A stretch of 50,763 bases of DNA from Cohnella xylanilytica (GCF_014212175.1 NZ_JACJVR010000055.1:1-50763), one strand, 5' to 3'; positions 25,809 through 34,664 are shown, counted from the stretch's first letter. Program-made: numbers and translations. The notes: a model not told the origin generated them from the sequence alone.

Positions 25809-25822
25809 GTAACCAATGTTAC
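25809..25822. promoter_or_regulatory. Inverted repeat upstream of the HD-GYP gene, possible operator
   Basis: A perfect GTAAC-CAAT-GTTAC repeat about 75 bp before the HD-GYP start. No convincing -35/-10 pair could be placed around it, so its function is open. It may be a binding site for the adjacent Crp/Fnr protein or another regulator. Confidence 0.45.
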
Positions 25823-25871
25823 AAAAAAAGCGATTTCCCGGGTCTTTCGGCACTTTTCCCGATGCTCTCTG

Positions 25872-26249
25872 TCATTCGGTCGTCTTACTAAACAGGTTGA
25901 CGATGAAATGGATACCGCCTTTAGACGCATTTTGCAAAATTTCCGCCGTCTTGCCCGCGAGCCGGTCGATGACCGGCGTGTGGTCGAGCCGGGGAATCGG
26001 GTCGTCTTCCGTCTCCCCGACCGAGATGCCCGGCGGCTCGCTGCCGAATCTTCCCTCTTCGGCCGAAGGAGCCTCGGCCGTCGCGGCATCCGGCCGCGTC
26101 CCCGCTTCCGGATGCGTCCCCGCGCCGGCCGGCGTCTCCATCGGGCCGTACACGTCGCCGATCCCGCTGGACGCCAGCTCCATGCCGAAGAGAATGGCGA
26201 ATACGATCGCTCCCCCGACCAGAATCAATCGGAACAGATCCTTGCCCAT
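25872..26249 (-). CDS. yqxA: YqxA-like small membrane protein
   Basis: A 125-residue protein with one N-terminal membrane segment (LFRLILVGGAIVFAILFGME) and a long hydrophilic, proline/alanine/glutamate-rich remainder ending HFIVNLFSKTTE. The assignment rests mainly on position: in Bacillus subtilis yqxA stands between spoIIP and lepA, with the same size and topology. Function unknown; expression with spoIIP during sporulation is likely, since the genes are only 12 bp apart. The start at 26249 has GGAGG upstream. Confidence 0.75.
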   Translation of the reverse strand: MGKDLFRLILVGGAIVFAILFGMELASSGIGDVYGPMETPAGAGTHPEAGTRPDAATAEAPSAEEGRFGSEPPGISVGETEDDPIPRLDHTPVIDRLAGKTAEILQNASKGGIHFIVNLFSKTTE

Positions 26250-26261
26250 GTCCGCACCTCC

Positions 26262-27548
26262 TTACTTCGCTTCGCTCTTGGCGCCTTCCGCGGCGCCGTT
26301 CGCCTTGACGGCCCCTTGCCCTTCCCGGATAATCCCGGCGACCGCCTTGGCCAGCGCGTCCGCCGTCCGGTAGCATTCCGCCAGCGTGTTGTCCACCCCG
26401 CCGATCTCGATCAGCACGCTGTCGTCCGCCACCGACTGGTTGTACTCCCCGTTGCCGGTCGCCGCCGTCTTGCCCCAGATGCCCCGGGACAGCCCGGGAT
26501 ATTCCTTCTCCAGCACCTGATGGATCGAATTGGCGAACGCCTCGTTCTTCTCCCAGTCCGGATTGCGGTGTCCGATGATGAAGTACACCTGGGCGTAGGA
26601 GACGCCGTCAATCGTCGCCGTCGTCTTCTTCCGGTGCTGGGAATCCCGGTGGATGTCGAAGAAGAACTTCAGGTCCTTGTGGCTCTTCATCGCTTCCTTG
26701 ATCGTCTGCAGCGAATACTTGTACGAATAATTCCAATTGTAGCCCTTGACCGTCTTCGCGTAATCCTTGTCGGAGTGAACCGCCCCCACGCCGAGACGCT
26801 CCAGCTGCTCCGCCATTCTCTTGCCGACGAGCGTCACGTTCACCTTGTCCGAATTCGGATCCTTCGTGCCGGCCTTCAGCTCCGGGAACCACGATTCGCG
26901 GTTGTGCGAATGATAGATGAACACGACGTCGCGTCCGTCCGCCGGCGGCGGAGGCGTCTCCTCCGCCGGCGGCTCGGAAGAAGACGGCGGCGGTTCGGAG
27001 GCGGGATCGTCTCCGGGATCGGCTTCTTCGCCCGCACCGTCGGAAGCTTGCGGGGACGGCTCCGCGCCGGGCTCCTCCTCCCCGTCCGAACCCTCGTCGA
27101 CGGATTCGGGCCCCCGGTCCTCCGGAGCCTCGGCATCGCCGCCGGATCCGGGACGAAGCAGCACGGCGCTGTCCCTGCCGACGCTCGGCATGCCGAGCTC
27201 CAGCAGGCTCTTCGGATCGTCCGGGTTCAGGTCGGTCAGGAAGCGGACGAGGAACGCCGCCATGCGCTCGGCCGAGAACGGCGACTTCTCTACTTGCTTC
27301 TCCATATGAGGCAATTCCATACCTAATAGGGAAGCGAAAAAAGTGCCGGATACCGAGGCCGCGAACCCTCTCATCGATTGAACGGGCGACGACGCGAGCG
27401 AGTTCTGGAGCATGCCGCCCAGACCGAGCAGCAGAAAGACGAGCATCGAGCACAGGCTCAGTGCCAGATAGGCTTTGCCGGTCGCGAGCAGGCGCTTGAT
27501 GCCTATACGGCTGCGCTTGCCCGCGCGCAGGACGACGATCCGCTTCAT
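26262..27548 (-). CDS. spoIIP: Stage II sporulation protein P (SpoIIP), cell-wall amidase/endopeptidase
   Basis: A 428-residue sporulation enzyme that, with SpoIID and SpoIIM, degrades septal peptidoglycan during engulfment. An N-terminal membrane anchor (about 27-49) precedes an extracellular region, an acidic proline-rich stretch (about 135-205) and the catalytic domain (about 208-415). The catalytic residues lie in YHSHNRESW (metal-binding His and Glu), FFFDIHRDS and IEIGGVDNT. The start at 27548 has GGGAGG upstream. The acidic Pro/Glu/Ser linker is longer than in Bacillus subtilis SpoIIP. Expected to be under sigma-E; a possible -10 is noted at 27612-27619. Confidence 0.95.
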   Translation of the reverse strand: MKRIVVLRAGKRSRIGIKRLLATGKAYLALSLCSMLVFLLLGLGGMLQNSLASSPVQSMRGFAASVSGTFFASLLGMELPHMEKQVEKSPFSAERMAAFLVRFLTDLNPDDPKSLLELGMPSVGRDSAVLLRPGSGGDAEAPEDRGPESVDEGSDGEEEPGAEPSPQASDGAGEEADPGDDPASEPPPSSSEPPAEETPPPPADGRDVVFIYHSHNRESWFPELKAGTKDPNSDKVNVTLVGKRMAEQLERLGVGAVHSDKDYAKTVKGYNWNYSYKYSLQTIKEAMKSHKDLKFFFDIHRDSQHRKKTTATIDGVSYAQVYFIIGHRNPDWEKNEAFANSIHQVLEKEYPGLSRGIWGKTAATGNGEYNQSVADDSVLIEIGGVDNTLAECYRTADALAKAVAGIIREGQGAVKANGAAEGAKSEAK

Positions 27549-27611
27549 GTTCTTCCTCCCATAGAAACCCTGCCGCCGGGGAAGTGTCTCTCTTTTTTTC
27601 GTTGATAGTCA

Positions 27612-27641
27612 TATGTATGAGAGGATCGGGAATGATAGAAC
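27612..27641 (-). promoter_or_regulatory. Possible sigma-E promoter of spoIIP
   Basis: Minus-strand CATACATA (27612-27619) fits the sigma-E -10 element, and GTTCTATC (27634-27641) 14 bp upstream is only a partial match to the -35. It is placed 64 bp before the SpoIIP start. The call leans on the known sigma-E control of spoIIP in Bacillus. Confidence 0.35.
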
Positions 27642-27694
27642 CGGCCCGTTCGATTTAGAGGTTGATAGAGAGGAAGAGCGCTCGCGGACAAGCG

Positions 27695-27721
27695 AAAAAG
27701 CCTCCCGGCGCGCCGGGAGGC
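27695..27721 (-). terminator. Terminator after the sugar-binding lipoprotein gene
   Basis: Minus-strand GCCTCCCGG-CGCG-CCGGGAGGC (27700-27721) followed by five T residues. It separates the mannan island from spoIIP. Confidence 0.93.
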
Positions 27722-27747
27722 CTTGGTCTTGCCAACGGTATCGAATA

Positions 27748-29067
27748 TTAGTAGCCGAGCGCCTTCTTCGCTTCCGCCCACTTCTTGTTCATCTCGTCGA
27801 ACGCCTTCTGCAGGTCCTTCGACGTGATCAGCTCCTGGTCGATGGAACCGACGCCGATCGCGAGCTCGGCCTTGTTCATGATCTCGTTATACTTCGGATC
27901 GACCGCTTCGCTCTCGATGTAAGTCGGGTTGAAGGAGTTGAACTCCGCCAGCTGCGGGCTCTCCGGCTTCTCGGACTTCAGGATCGGCATCATGCCGGAA
28001 TCGGCTTGGTAACCGGACTCCTTGACGAAGAAGTCGACGAACGCCGTCGCCAGCTCTTTGTTCTGGCTGGTCTTGCTGACGCCCATGTAGTAGTCGCCGC
28101 CGAGCGGAGCGTTATACTTGCCGCTGTTGTCGTACGGAAGCGGGAAGAATCCGATGTCTTCGGACTTGGCGCCTGCGGTGACGAGCTGCGGGATGACCCA
28201 GTTGCCGAGGAAGTACATGCCGGCTTTGCCCGAAGCGACTTCGCCCTTGGACATCTCCCAGTTGTTGGTGGCCAGGTCCTTCTCGACCCATCCCTTCTCG
28301 ACGAACGTGCGGGCGATCTGGATCAGCTTGCCCCAAGGCCCGTCGACGGTGAACGGAGCGTCGGAGGTCAGCAGCGTGTCGGTCCACTTGGCGTTGCCCG
28401 CTACGTAGCCGTAGGAGTTCTCGCCCCAGTTGGTGACCGGCCATTGAGCGCCGTAGTTCATGTACAGCGGAATGATGCCGGCGTCCTTCAGCTTCTGGGC
28501 GGCCGCGTACAGCTCGTCCAGCGTCGTCGGGATCTTGTCGATGCCCGCTTGCTTGAACGCCTGCTTGTTGTAGACGATCCCTTGCGTGTTAACGCCCGTC
28601 GTGATGCCGTAGCGCTTGCCTTCGTAAGCCATATAGTCCGGGAAATACACGTCGTCGAACATCGAATCCGGGAGCGGCTCGTAGTACTTGGACAGCTCGC
28701 TGGTCGGGATGCCGGAGTCGATCAGGTTGACGTCGCCCGCTTCGCCCGTCGTCAGGCGAACCTTGATGTCGCTGGCGTAGTTGGTCAGCCCTTCGAACTC
28801 GATCTCGGCCTTCGGATATTTCTCTTTGAACTTGGCCGCGTAACGGTCCATCGTGCCGTCGTTGACCATGTCGGTCCGGGTCGTCAGGACTTTGATCTTG
28901 CCGCCCAGTTCCGAGGGGCTTTCGGCGGAGCCGGAAGCCGAAGCCGTCGGGGAAGCGGAGCCCGAAGCGGAAGGAGACGCCCCGTTATCGTTGTTTTTGC
29001 TTCCGCAGGCCGCCAGCGCGGACGACAGAAGAAGGAGGGAGACGATGGTCAAAGCGCTTTTTTTCAT
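27748..29067 (-). CDS. ABC transporter sugar-binding lipoprotein
   Basis: A 439-residue extracytoplasmic solute-binding protein of the family-1 (MalE-like) type. The N-terminus MKKSALTIVSLLLLSSALAA ends in a lipobox, so Cys at the AAC-GSK junction is lipidated. A Ser/Ala/Pro linker leads to the mature fold (KIKVLTTRTDMVNDG, VKESGYQADSGMMPILKSE). The ATG at 29067, with GGGGGT upstream, gives a proper signal peptide; an in-frame codon at 29133 adds only a hydrophilic stretch. Its neighbours suggest it binds beta-manno-oligosaccharides, but specificity is inferred. It has its own promoter region with a cre site and is separated from the permease genes by the enzymes. Confidence 0.92.
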   Translation of the reverse strand: MKKSALTIVSLLLLSSALAACGSKNNDNGASPSASGSASPTASASGSAESPSELGGKIKVLTTRTDMVNDGTMDRYAAKFKEKYPKAEIEFEGLTNYASDIKVRLTTGEAGDVNLIDSGIPTSELSKYYEPLPDSMFDDVYFPDYMAYEGKRYGITTGVNTQGIVYNKQAFKQAGIDKIPTTLDELYAAAQKLKDAGIIPLYMNYGAQWPVTNWGENSYGYVAGNAKWTDTLLTSDAPFTVDGPWGKLIQIARTFVEKGWVEKDLATNNWEMSKGEVASGKAGMYFLGNWVIPQLVTAGAKSEDIGFFPLPYDNSGKYNAPLGGDYYMGVSKTSQNKELATAFVDFFVKESGYQADSGMMPILKSEKPESPQLAEFNSFNPTYIESEAVDPKYNEIMNKAELAIGVGSIDQELITSKDLQKAFDEMNKKWAEAKKALGY

Positions 29068-29127
29068 GTCGGTAATACCCCCATAAATGGTTTTTTCGAG
29101 CTTTGCCTGGCCGATTCGTTGGATCGG

Positions 29128-29141
29128 TGACATCGCTTACA
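29128..29141 (-). promoter_or_regulatory. cre site (CcpA) before the binding-protein gene
   Basis: Minus-strand TGTAAGCGATGTCA is a perfect match to the cre consensus TGWAAGCGNTNWCA. It lies downstream of the -10 box at 29158-29163, in the leader, where CcpA acts as a roadblock or repressor. Confidence 0.8.
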
Positions 29142-29157
29142 TGGCTTACAGTTCCCC

Positions 29158-29225
29158 ATTATAAACTTTTTATTTTCGGAGAACAGGTAATCGTTTTGTT
29201 TTTATTGTCGTGCTTTATGATAACA
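29158..29225 (-). promoter_or_regulatory. Promoter region of the binding-protein gene with candidate operator
   Basis: A perfect -10 TATAAT (29158-29163, minus strand) has no good -35 box, as is common for activator-dependent promoters. Upstream, TGTTATCATAA (29215-29225, minus strand) and TTACCTGTT (29184-29192, minus strand) both recur in the lacI upstream region, suggesting a shared regulator. Confidence 0.55.
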
Positions 29226-29244
29226 AATAAATATTTTTAGTTTA

Positions 29245-29288
29245 CAACCCCTCGAACAGGTCCTAAAAAAGACGCGTCCGAGGGGTTG
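29245..29288 (-). other. Inverted repeat after the GH130 gene, terminator-like
   Basis: CAACCCCTCG and its exact complement (10 bp) enclose a 24-base loop that contains a T-run on the minus strand. It lies just after the GH130 stop and upstream of the binding-protein promoter. The position suits a terminator, but no T-run follows the stem. Confidence 0.5.
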
Positions 29289-29332
29289 CGATGGTTAGGT
29301 TATGCGGTTGTTAGCGGCTGGGCCGCCGAAGG

Positions 29333-30538
29333 TTAGCCGCGCTTCAGGAAGGCGTATTCGGGACGCTGCATCAGCTCCAGGTTGCGGGCGATCAGCTCGG
29401 AGCGCTGCTCCACGCAAGCCCGGGAACGAAGCGGATCCGAAGGCGTGCCGGTCACGTAATCGACCAGCCGGTCGATCGTCGTGGAGGCGACGTGGCAGCG
29501 GGTATCCGAAGACGCGTAGTAAATGTACACTTCGCCGTTGTCGCGGGCGATGACGCCGTTGCAGAAGATGACGTTCGAGACGTCGCCCACGCGTTCGATT
29601 CCTTCCGGAGCGATCAGGTGGCCGCCCGGCGAATAGATCACTTTGTTAGGCTCGTTCAGGTCGGTCATGAAGGCGTACACGACGTAGCGCAACCCGGCCG
29701 CGGTGTTGCGGACGCCGTGCGCGATGTGCAGCCAGCCCTTGTCCGTCTTGATCGGCGCGGGGCCTTGGCCGTTCTTGACTTCCTTGATCGTGTGGTACAC
29801 CTTCTCGTCGACGATCGTCTCCTCTTCGATGACGGCCGGATTCATGCTCTCCGACAAGCCCCAGCCGATGCCGCCGCCCGCTCCGGTATCGATGAAGCCG
29901 TCCTGCGGACGGGTATAGAACGCGTACTTGCCGTTCACGAATTCCGGATGGAGAACGACGTTGCGCTGCTGCGGGGACGGGGTCTTCAGATCCGGCAGGC
30001 GCTCCCACGTCTTCAGGTCCTTCGTGCGGACGATGCCGCCTTGGGCGACGGCGCTCGACGTGTCGCCCATCGGCGCGGAAGGATCCTTGCGTTCCGAGCA
30101 GAACAGGCCGTAGATGTAGCCGTCCTCGTGCTTCACGAGGCGCATGTCGTACACGTTGATGTCCGGGTCTTCGGTCTCCGGCAGAAGCACCGGGTAATCC
30201 CAGAAGCGGAAGCCTTCCGTCGGCGAGTCGCTCTCCGCGACGGCGAAGAACGACTTGCGGTCGGCGCCTTCGACGCGGACCATCAGGTAAAACTTGCCGT
30301 CCAGCTCGATCGCGCCGGGGTTGAACGCCGCGTTGACGCCGATCCTCTCGAGCAGGAGCGGGTTCGTCTCCGGGTTCAGGTCGTACCGCCAGTACAGAGG
30401 AGCGTGCTCGTTCGTCACGACCGGATGCTCGTGGCGGAAGTAGATTCCGTTGCCCGGCTTGACGGGCGGGTTCGGACGGTTAATCAATCGCTCCTGGGCG
30501 TCGGCGAGCTGCTTCAATTGTTCCAACCATGCGCTCAT
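29333..30538 (-). CDS. GH130 family phosphorylase, probable 4-O-beta-D-mannosyl-D-glucose phosphorylase
   Basis: A 401-residue five-bladed propeller enzyme. [53 protein letters not shown], and the catalytic-site neighbourhood [14 protein letters not shown] are typical of GH130 subfamily 1. These enzymes phosphorolyse mannosyl-beta-1,4-glucose to mannose 1-phosphate and glucose. It has no signal peptide, so it is cytoplasmic. It starts at 30538, two bases after the epimerase stop codon. The pairing with a cellobiose 2-epimerase is the known mannobiose pathway, which makes the mannosyl-glucose assignment more likely than the mannan phosphorylases of other GH130 subfamilies. Confidence 0.9.
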   Translation of the reverse strand: MSAWLEQLKQLADAQERLINRPNPPVKPGNGIYFRHEHPVVTNEHAPLYWRYDLNPETNPLLLERIGVNAAFNPGAIELDGKFYLMVRVEGADRKSFFAVAESDSPTEGFRFWDYPVLLPETEDPDINVYDMRLVKHEDGYIYGLFCSERKDPSAPMGDTSSAVAQGGIVRTKDLKTWERLPDLKTPSPQQRNVVLHPEFVNGKYAFYTRPQDGFIDTGAGGGIGWGLSESMNPAVIEEETIVDEKVYHTIKEVKNGQGPAPIKTDKGWLHIAHGVRNTAAGLRYVVYAFMTDLNEPNKVIYSPGGHLIAPEGIERVGDVSNVIFCNGVIARDNGEVYIYYASSDTRCHVASTTIDRLVDYVTGTPSDPLRSRACVEQRSELIARNLELMQRPEYAFLKRG

Positions 30539-30539
30539 A

Positions 30540-31757
30540 TTATGCTTCCCTCTTCTCTATTAGATTCAATCTCTCCAGCGCTTCGAAGATGGCTCGGCTA
30601 TTATGGTACGGGCACTTCCAGGCGCCTACCTTCGGCTGGTTCGCGGAGCGGACCGGTTCGCCTGCGCGGGTCACTTGCCAATGCCATTCGCCGCCTTCGC
30701 GGTCGCTGACGTACTTCGAGATGAAGCTCCAGCTTCCTTGGGCGGCCTCGAGGTACCGGGAATCCCCGGACAGCTGGTACGCGTTCAGGAAGCCGACCAT
30801 CGCTTCCGCCTGCGGCCACCAGTCCTTCGAATCGTCCAGATGATGGCCGTCGAATTCGTTGAACAGGCCGCCGTCGGCATCGACGCCTTGGGCGAGCGTC
30901 GCCTCCGCCATGCGCAGGGCCGCTTCTTTGACCTTCGGGAGGAGATCCTCGTCGCCAAGCACCTCGGCCGCTTCCCAGAGCAGCCAGCTGCCCTCGATGT
31001 CGTGGCCGTACGAGACGTGGTCGGACTTCGAGTTCCACTCGTCGTCGAAGAACAGAAGGAAGTGGTTCGTGGAGGAATCGATGATTTTGTCCAGATGGAC
31101 CTCGATCAGTTCCTTCAGCTTCGCCCGCAGCCCTTCCGGCTTCCAGACCCGGTACAGGTTCGTGTACGCCTCGAGAACGTGAAGATGCGTGTTCATCGAT
31201 TTGCGTTCGTTCAGGTCCTTGCCGCTCAGCGACAGATCCGGGGTCTCCGTCCAATCGCGCGCTAGCGCTTCGACGTAGCCGAGATGAACCGGGTCGTACG
31301 CGTGCTTCTCGAGCAAGCGGTAGAGGTCGCCCGCCCACGCCAGCGCTTCGGCGTCGCCGGTGGCGCGGACGAGCTCGGAGAGGGCGTAGATGACGAACGC
31401 CTGGCCGTACACCTGCTTCTTGTCCTGGGCCGGTTGTCCGGAGACGTCGATCATCCAGTACAGGCCGCCGTTGACCGGGTCCCGGAACTTCTCGTTCAGC
31501 GCCTCGTAAGCGCGTCTCGCCATCTTCAAATACGCTTCGTCCTTGTACAGGCGGTAAGCGGAAGCGAACGTCCACAGAATGCGGGCGTGAAGCACCAGCC
31601 CTTTGTCCGCATCGTAGCGAACTTCGCCGTCGTGCGAGATCTCCCCGACGAAGCCGAAGCGCTTCTCGTCGACGGTGTTCTTGATCCAGTAGCCCAGGAT
31701 GTTGTCCTTGAGCTCGGCGGTCAGCTCTTCGCGCCATTGTTCGTATGGAAGGCTCAT
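30540..31757 (-). CDS. AGE-family cellobiose 2-epimerase (mannobiose 2-epimerase)
   Basis: A 405-residue (alpha/alpha)6-barrel epimerase. [48 protein letters not shown] and [19 protein letters not shown] carry the conserved histidines of cellobiose 2-epimerases and distinguish it from N-acylglucosamine epimerases. It converts the reducing-end sugar of beta-1,4 disaccharides, here most likely mannobiose to mannosyl-glucose, the substrate of the next enzyme. The ATG at 31757 has AAAGGAG upstream. The GH130 gene follows after one base and the GH113 gene precedes it by 31 bp, so the three enzymes are one operon. Confidence 0.92.
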   Translation of the reverse strand: MSLPYEQWREELTAELKDNILGYWIKNTVDEKRFGFVGEISHDGEVRYDADKGLVLHARILWTFASAYRLYKDEAYLKMARRAYEALNEKFRDPVNGGLYWMIDVSGQPAQDKKQVYGQAFVIYALSELVRATGDAEALAWAGDLYRLLEKHAYDPVHLGYVEALARDWTETPDLSLSGKDLNERKSMNTHLHVLEAYTNLYRVWKPEGLRAKLKELIEVHLDKIIDSSTNHFLLFFDDEWNSKSDHVSYGHDIEGSWLLWEAAEVLGDEDLLPKVKEAALRMAEATLAQGVDADGGLFNEFDGHHLDDSKDWWPQAEAMVGFLNAYQLSGDSRYLEAAQGSWSFISKYVSDREGGEWHWQVTRAGEPVRSANQPKVGAWKCPYHNSRAIFEALERLNLIEKREA

Positions 31758-31788
31758 GAAGCTCCGCTCCTTTCTCTTCTCTATGAAG

Positions 31789-32739
31789 TTAGGGAATCAG
31801 CAGATGCTGCTTGTAGTGGGAGCGGACCGTCTCGGCCGCTTGCTTGGCGTACATGCAGTAATCGTCGTTGGAAGCCGCCTCCGACGCGTCGTAGAGCTTC
31901 GCCGGCCAATCCCAGAGCATGAAGCCCCGCATCCATTCCCGGCGCGAGCAAGCCGCGAACATATCCTCGTAATACGCCTTCTGGGCTTCTTCCGACGGCC
32001 CGCCCGGCAGCGACCAGTCGTTCGGGCGGCGGGGAGAGCCTTCTCGGCTCGGGCAGCCGGCTTCCATGAAGAAGAACGGCTTGTTCCACTTCCGGACCAC
32101 GCCTTCGATCCGGTCGAGCTCGCCTTCCCACTCGCCGATCGGGTAGTAGCCGCTGGACGAGATGATGTCGACGGCGTCCCACCAGCCGACGTAGCCTTCC
32201 TGGTATTTATCGCAGTTGTAGGTGACGAGTCCGGAATAGATCGGGCGCACTTCGGCGATCAAGCGGCGCCATTCGGCTTCGCGCTTGTCCGTCTGAACCA
32301 TCTCGCAGCCGACGCAGAACATCTCGCAGCCTTCTTCCTGCGCGATCGCGGCGTAGTGCTTGATGAATTCGCCGTAGGAAGCGAACCATTCCCGCCAGCT
32401 CGGCTCTCCCGGCACTTCGTGGTCGAAGAAGCCGATGTGGGCGCGCCAAGTGCCGTTCGCGCAGTTGACGACCGGCTTCAGGCACACCTTGAGCCCGAGC
32501 GACTTCGCCTTGCGGATCGCCCAGCGGACTTCGTCGTCGGTGACGGTCGGTTGCTCGCGGAAGCGAATGGTCGTCGATTGCGGATGCTCCTGCAGGGCGG
32601 CCAGCGCGATCGCGACCCAGTTGACGCCCAGCTTGGCCATCTCCTCCATGGAGAAGTCGGCGGCTTCGCCGCTCCAGGTGCCGCGCACGCCGGTCCAGCC
32701 CCAGGTCATGCCGCACACTTTCTCGTTCCAGCTGTTCAC
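31789..32739 (-). CDS. GH113 family glycoside hydrolase, probable intracellular beta-mannanase
   Basis: A 316-residue TIM-barrel hydrolase similar to the GH113 beta-mannanases. The opening CGMTWGWTGVRGTW, IRKAKSLGLKVCLKPVV, the acid/base Glu in FCVGCEMVQTD (E146) and the nucleophile Glu in PFFFMEAGCPSREG (E226) define the family. GH113 enzymes cleave beta-1,4-mannosidic bonds with retention. There is no signal peptide, so it acts on imported oligosaccharides. The start is GTG at 32739 with AAGGAGTGAG before it. First gene of the enzyme operon; an inverted repeat at 32793-32822 precedes it. Relatives are sometimes labelled xylanases, but the neighbouring mannan enzymes argue for mannan. Confidence 0.88.
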   Translation of the reverse strand: MNSWNEKVCGMTWGWTGVRGTWSGEAADFSMEEMAKLGVNWVAIALAALQEHPQSTTIRFREQPTVTDDEVRWAIRKAKSLGLKVCLKPVVNCANGTWRAHIGFFDHEVPGEPSWREWFASYGEFIKHYAAIAQEEGCEMFCVGCEMVQTDKREAEWRRLIAEVRPIYSGLVTYNCDKYQEGYVGWWDAVDIISSSGYYPIGEWEGELDRIEGVVRKWNKPFFFMEAGCPSREGSPRRPNDWSLPGGPSEEAQKAYYEDMFAACSRREWMRGFMLWDWPAKLYDASEAASNDDYCMYAKQAAETVRSHYKQHLLIP

Positions 32740-32792
32740 GTGCTCACTCCTTCTTGGTCCTCTGCCATTTTGTAAACTTGAATTGCGATGTT

Positions 32793-32822
32793 GTTATTAT
32801 TTTGTTTCCGATTAATAATAAC
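32793..32822 (-). promoter_or_regulatory. Inverted repeat upstream of GH113, candidate operator
   Basis: GTTATTATT and AATAATAAC (9 bp arms, 12 bp apart), about 55 bp before the start codon. Each arm resembles the TGTTATCATAA motif found before the lacI and binding-protein genes. No clear -35/-10 pair was found nearby. Confidence 0.5.
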
Positions 32823-33052
32823 GAATGCTCATTTGCATTTTAACATTCAAGGCTAAGAAGTCAATAATAGAGGGCAAACATTCCGATAGAGTGCCACAAA
32901 TAATAAAGGAGTACAAGACGCGAAAAGATAAGCGGGCATTTTGTATGGGCGCCTAACCCTCGCGTCTGCGCGCGCCGCTGCCTTTTCAACATATAAATCG
33001 GACCGGAACGGAGGCCGGAACGTTAGGAACGGACGGGGCTAACCAATCCAAC

Positions 33053-33088
33053 AAACGCTATTTCGTTGAAAGTGAGTCTAACGAATCG
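33053..33088 (+). repeat. Relative of the dispersed intergenic repeat, copy C
   Basis: The 14-mer AAACGCTATTTCGT (33053-33066) is identical to that in copies A and B, and CTAACGAATCG (33078-33088) follows instead of preceding it. It lies in the 866 bp gene-free gap 32740-33605, which otherwise holds the inverted repeat at 32793, an imperfect 52 bp tandem repeat, the lacI terminator and AT-richer sequence than its surroundings. No gene can be supported in the gap. Confidence 0.6.
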
Positions 33089-33236
33089 AATCGAAGCGAA
33101 GCCATTTATTCAATAACTCCGCCATCCTCAAAAATCTCGAGAAATACGGATGGCCCTTTCGCTAACGGAACTGTCCTATTCGACTTTGATTTGGACCCGT
33201 CTGCCCCGAGAAGGCGCTTTGGCTTGAATGTGTACG

Positions 33237-33405
33237 AAAAATCATACAAATCCCTCTCGAAAATGACACCTTACTTGAAGGTTGGATGAAAAATCATACA
33301 AATTCTTCTTCGATAGGGCACCTTGCTCGAATGGTGGATGAAAACTCGTACAAAAGCTCATCTGCATGGATGATTTCGATGATGCTATTCGAAAAATCAC
33401 ACAAG
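33237..33405. repeat. Imperfect tandem repeat, about 52 bp period
   Basis: The motif AAAAATCATACAAA recurs at 33237, 33289, 33341 (as AAAACTCGTACAAA) and 33392 (as AAAAATCACACAAG), spaced 51-52 bp. Segments between also match in part (CACCTTACTTGAAGGTTGGA with CACCTTGCTCGAATGGTGGA). No coding or known regulatory role is evident. Confidence 0.7.
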
Positions 33406-33501
33406 TTTATCCGCCTGCCTGCCTCCCTGCGGCGGAACCTATGCCAAGATAGGAACCCAATCAGGGATCACGAATCCTGTATGTAAATCAGTTAATGGTA
33501 G

Positions 33502-33534
33502 AAAAAAAAATCGGCCGTCATAAGACGGACCGAT
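33502..33534 (-). terminator. Terminator after the lacI-type gene
   Basis: Minus-strand ATCGG(T)CCGTC pairs with GACGGCCGAT (33510-33534) and runs into nine T residues. It shows that the permease-lacI transcript does not normally continue into the enzyme operon. Confidence 0.9.
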
Positions 33535-33605
33535 CGTTAATATCAATCGCTGCGAATATATGGCGAACCTCGCAAATACGCGAATGCGGGAGACGCTTAA
33601 CGCGC

Positions 33606-34664
33606 TTACTCTCGAGCCGGACCCGTCGATTCGCGGACGACGAAGTCCCCGGACAGCAGAATCCGTTCCTTCGGGCCGTCGGCGTGGGCGATCCGCCACA
33701 GCAGCGTCTCCACCGCCCGCTGGCCCAGCGCTTCCTTGTTGACGTGCACCGTGCTGAGCGTCGGCTTGGACATCGCGGCGTCCTCGATGTTGTCGAAGCC
33801 GGTGACCGACACTTGCCCGGGAATATCGATCCCCATCTTCATGAGCACGGTCATGACGCAGATCGCGATCGAATCGTTCGCGCAGACGAACGCGGTCGGA
33901 AGCCCCTGCTCGCGCTGAAGATCGTGAAGGATGACGTCCAGCGCCTCGGTCATCTCCGAGCGGTTCTCCCCCTCGAACGACAGCAGGCGCGGGTCCTGCC
34001 CGAGCGGAATGTCCTGCTCCTCCAGAATCGAGCGGTAGCCGAGCCACCGGTCCGTGAAGCTTCTCGAGTAGCGGATGTTGCCGACGAACTGAAGCTTCCG
34101 GTGACCGTTGCCGATGAGGTAGTTGGTCACGCGCCGCACGCACTCGTAATTGTTCATGAACAGCGAGTCCGACGGGATGAGCGGATCCTCGTGATCGACC
34201 ATGACGAACGGGATGCCCAGGTTGCGGATCTCGAGCAGCAGCTGGTTGGAGATCAAGCCGACTCCGATCAAGCCGAGAACCCCGTCCGGATTGATGAGCT
34301 TGGCGAAGTTGTCGGTGATATGCTCGGTGACGATCATGATGCCGATCCGGTGCTCCTCGAGCCCGTTCGTGATGCCGTCGATAATGCGTCCCCAATAGAA
34401 GGAATGGCGGTTCTGATACCGCACGTTCGGGATCAAGACGATGATCGTGTCCCCCTGCGACTTCTCGCTCGGGCCCGAACTCGCCTTAGAACCGGTCGTC
34501 TTCGTCTTCTTCTGCACGAAGTAGCCGAGCTGGGTCGCGGCTCCGATGATCTTCTCCCGGGTCTCGGCGCTGACGCCGGACTTGCCGGCCAGCGCCTTGG
34601 ACACGGCGAACTTGGACACCCCGACGTGGTCGGCGATTTGCTGCATCGTTACTTTCTTGGACAT
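33606..34664 (-). CDS. LacI family transcriptional regulator
   Basis: A 352-residue regulator. The N-terminal LacI helix-turn-helix is VTMQQIADHVGVSKFAVSKA followed by the hinge KSGVSAETREKI. A periplasmic-binding-type sugar domain follows (GLIGVGLISNQLLLEI, FVMVDHEDPLI, AFVCANDSIAICVMT, VTGFDNIEDAAMSKPTLSTV). The ATG at 34664 starts the HTH domain; the frame continues to 34709 without homology. It is encoded between the permeases and the enzymes, so a manno-oligosaccharide-responsive repressor of the island is the simplest reading. A palindrome (34718-34728) lies in front of the gene. Confidence 0.92.
   Translation of the reverse strand: MSKKVTMQQIADHVGVSKFAVSKALAGKSGVSAETREKIIGAATQLGYFVQKKTKTTGSKASSGPSEKSQGDTIIVLIPNVRYQNRHSFYWGRIIDGITNGLEEHRIGIMIVTEHITDNFAKLINPDGVLGLIGVGLISNQLLLEIRNLGIPFVMVDHEDPLIPSDSLFMNNYECVRRVTNYLIGNGHRKLQFVGNIRYSRSFTDRWLGYRSILEEQDIPLGQDPRLLSFEGENRSEMTEALDVILHDLQREQGLPTAFVCANDSIAICVMTVLMKMGIDIPGQVSVTGFDNIEDAAMSKPTLSTVHVNKEALGQRAVETLLWRIAHADGPKERILLSGDFVVRESTGPARE

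Noticed and set aside
33286..33486. Plus-strand 66-codon frame in the 866 bp gap
   Set aside because: It is made largely of the 52 bp degenerate tandem repeat and has no ribosome-binding site.
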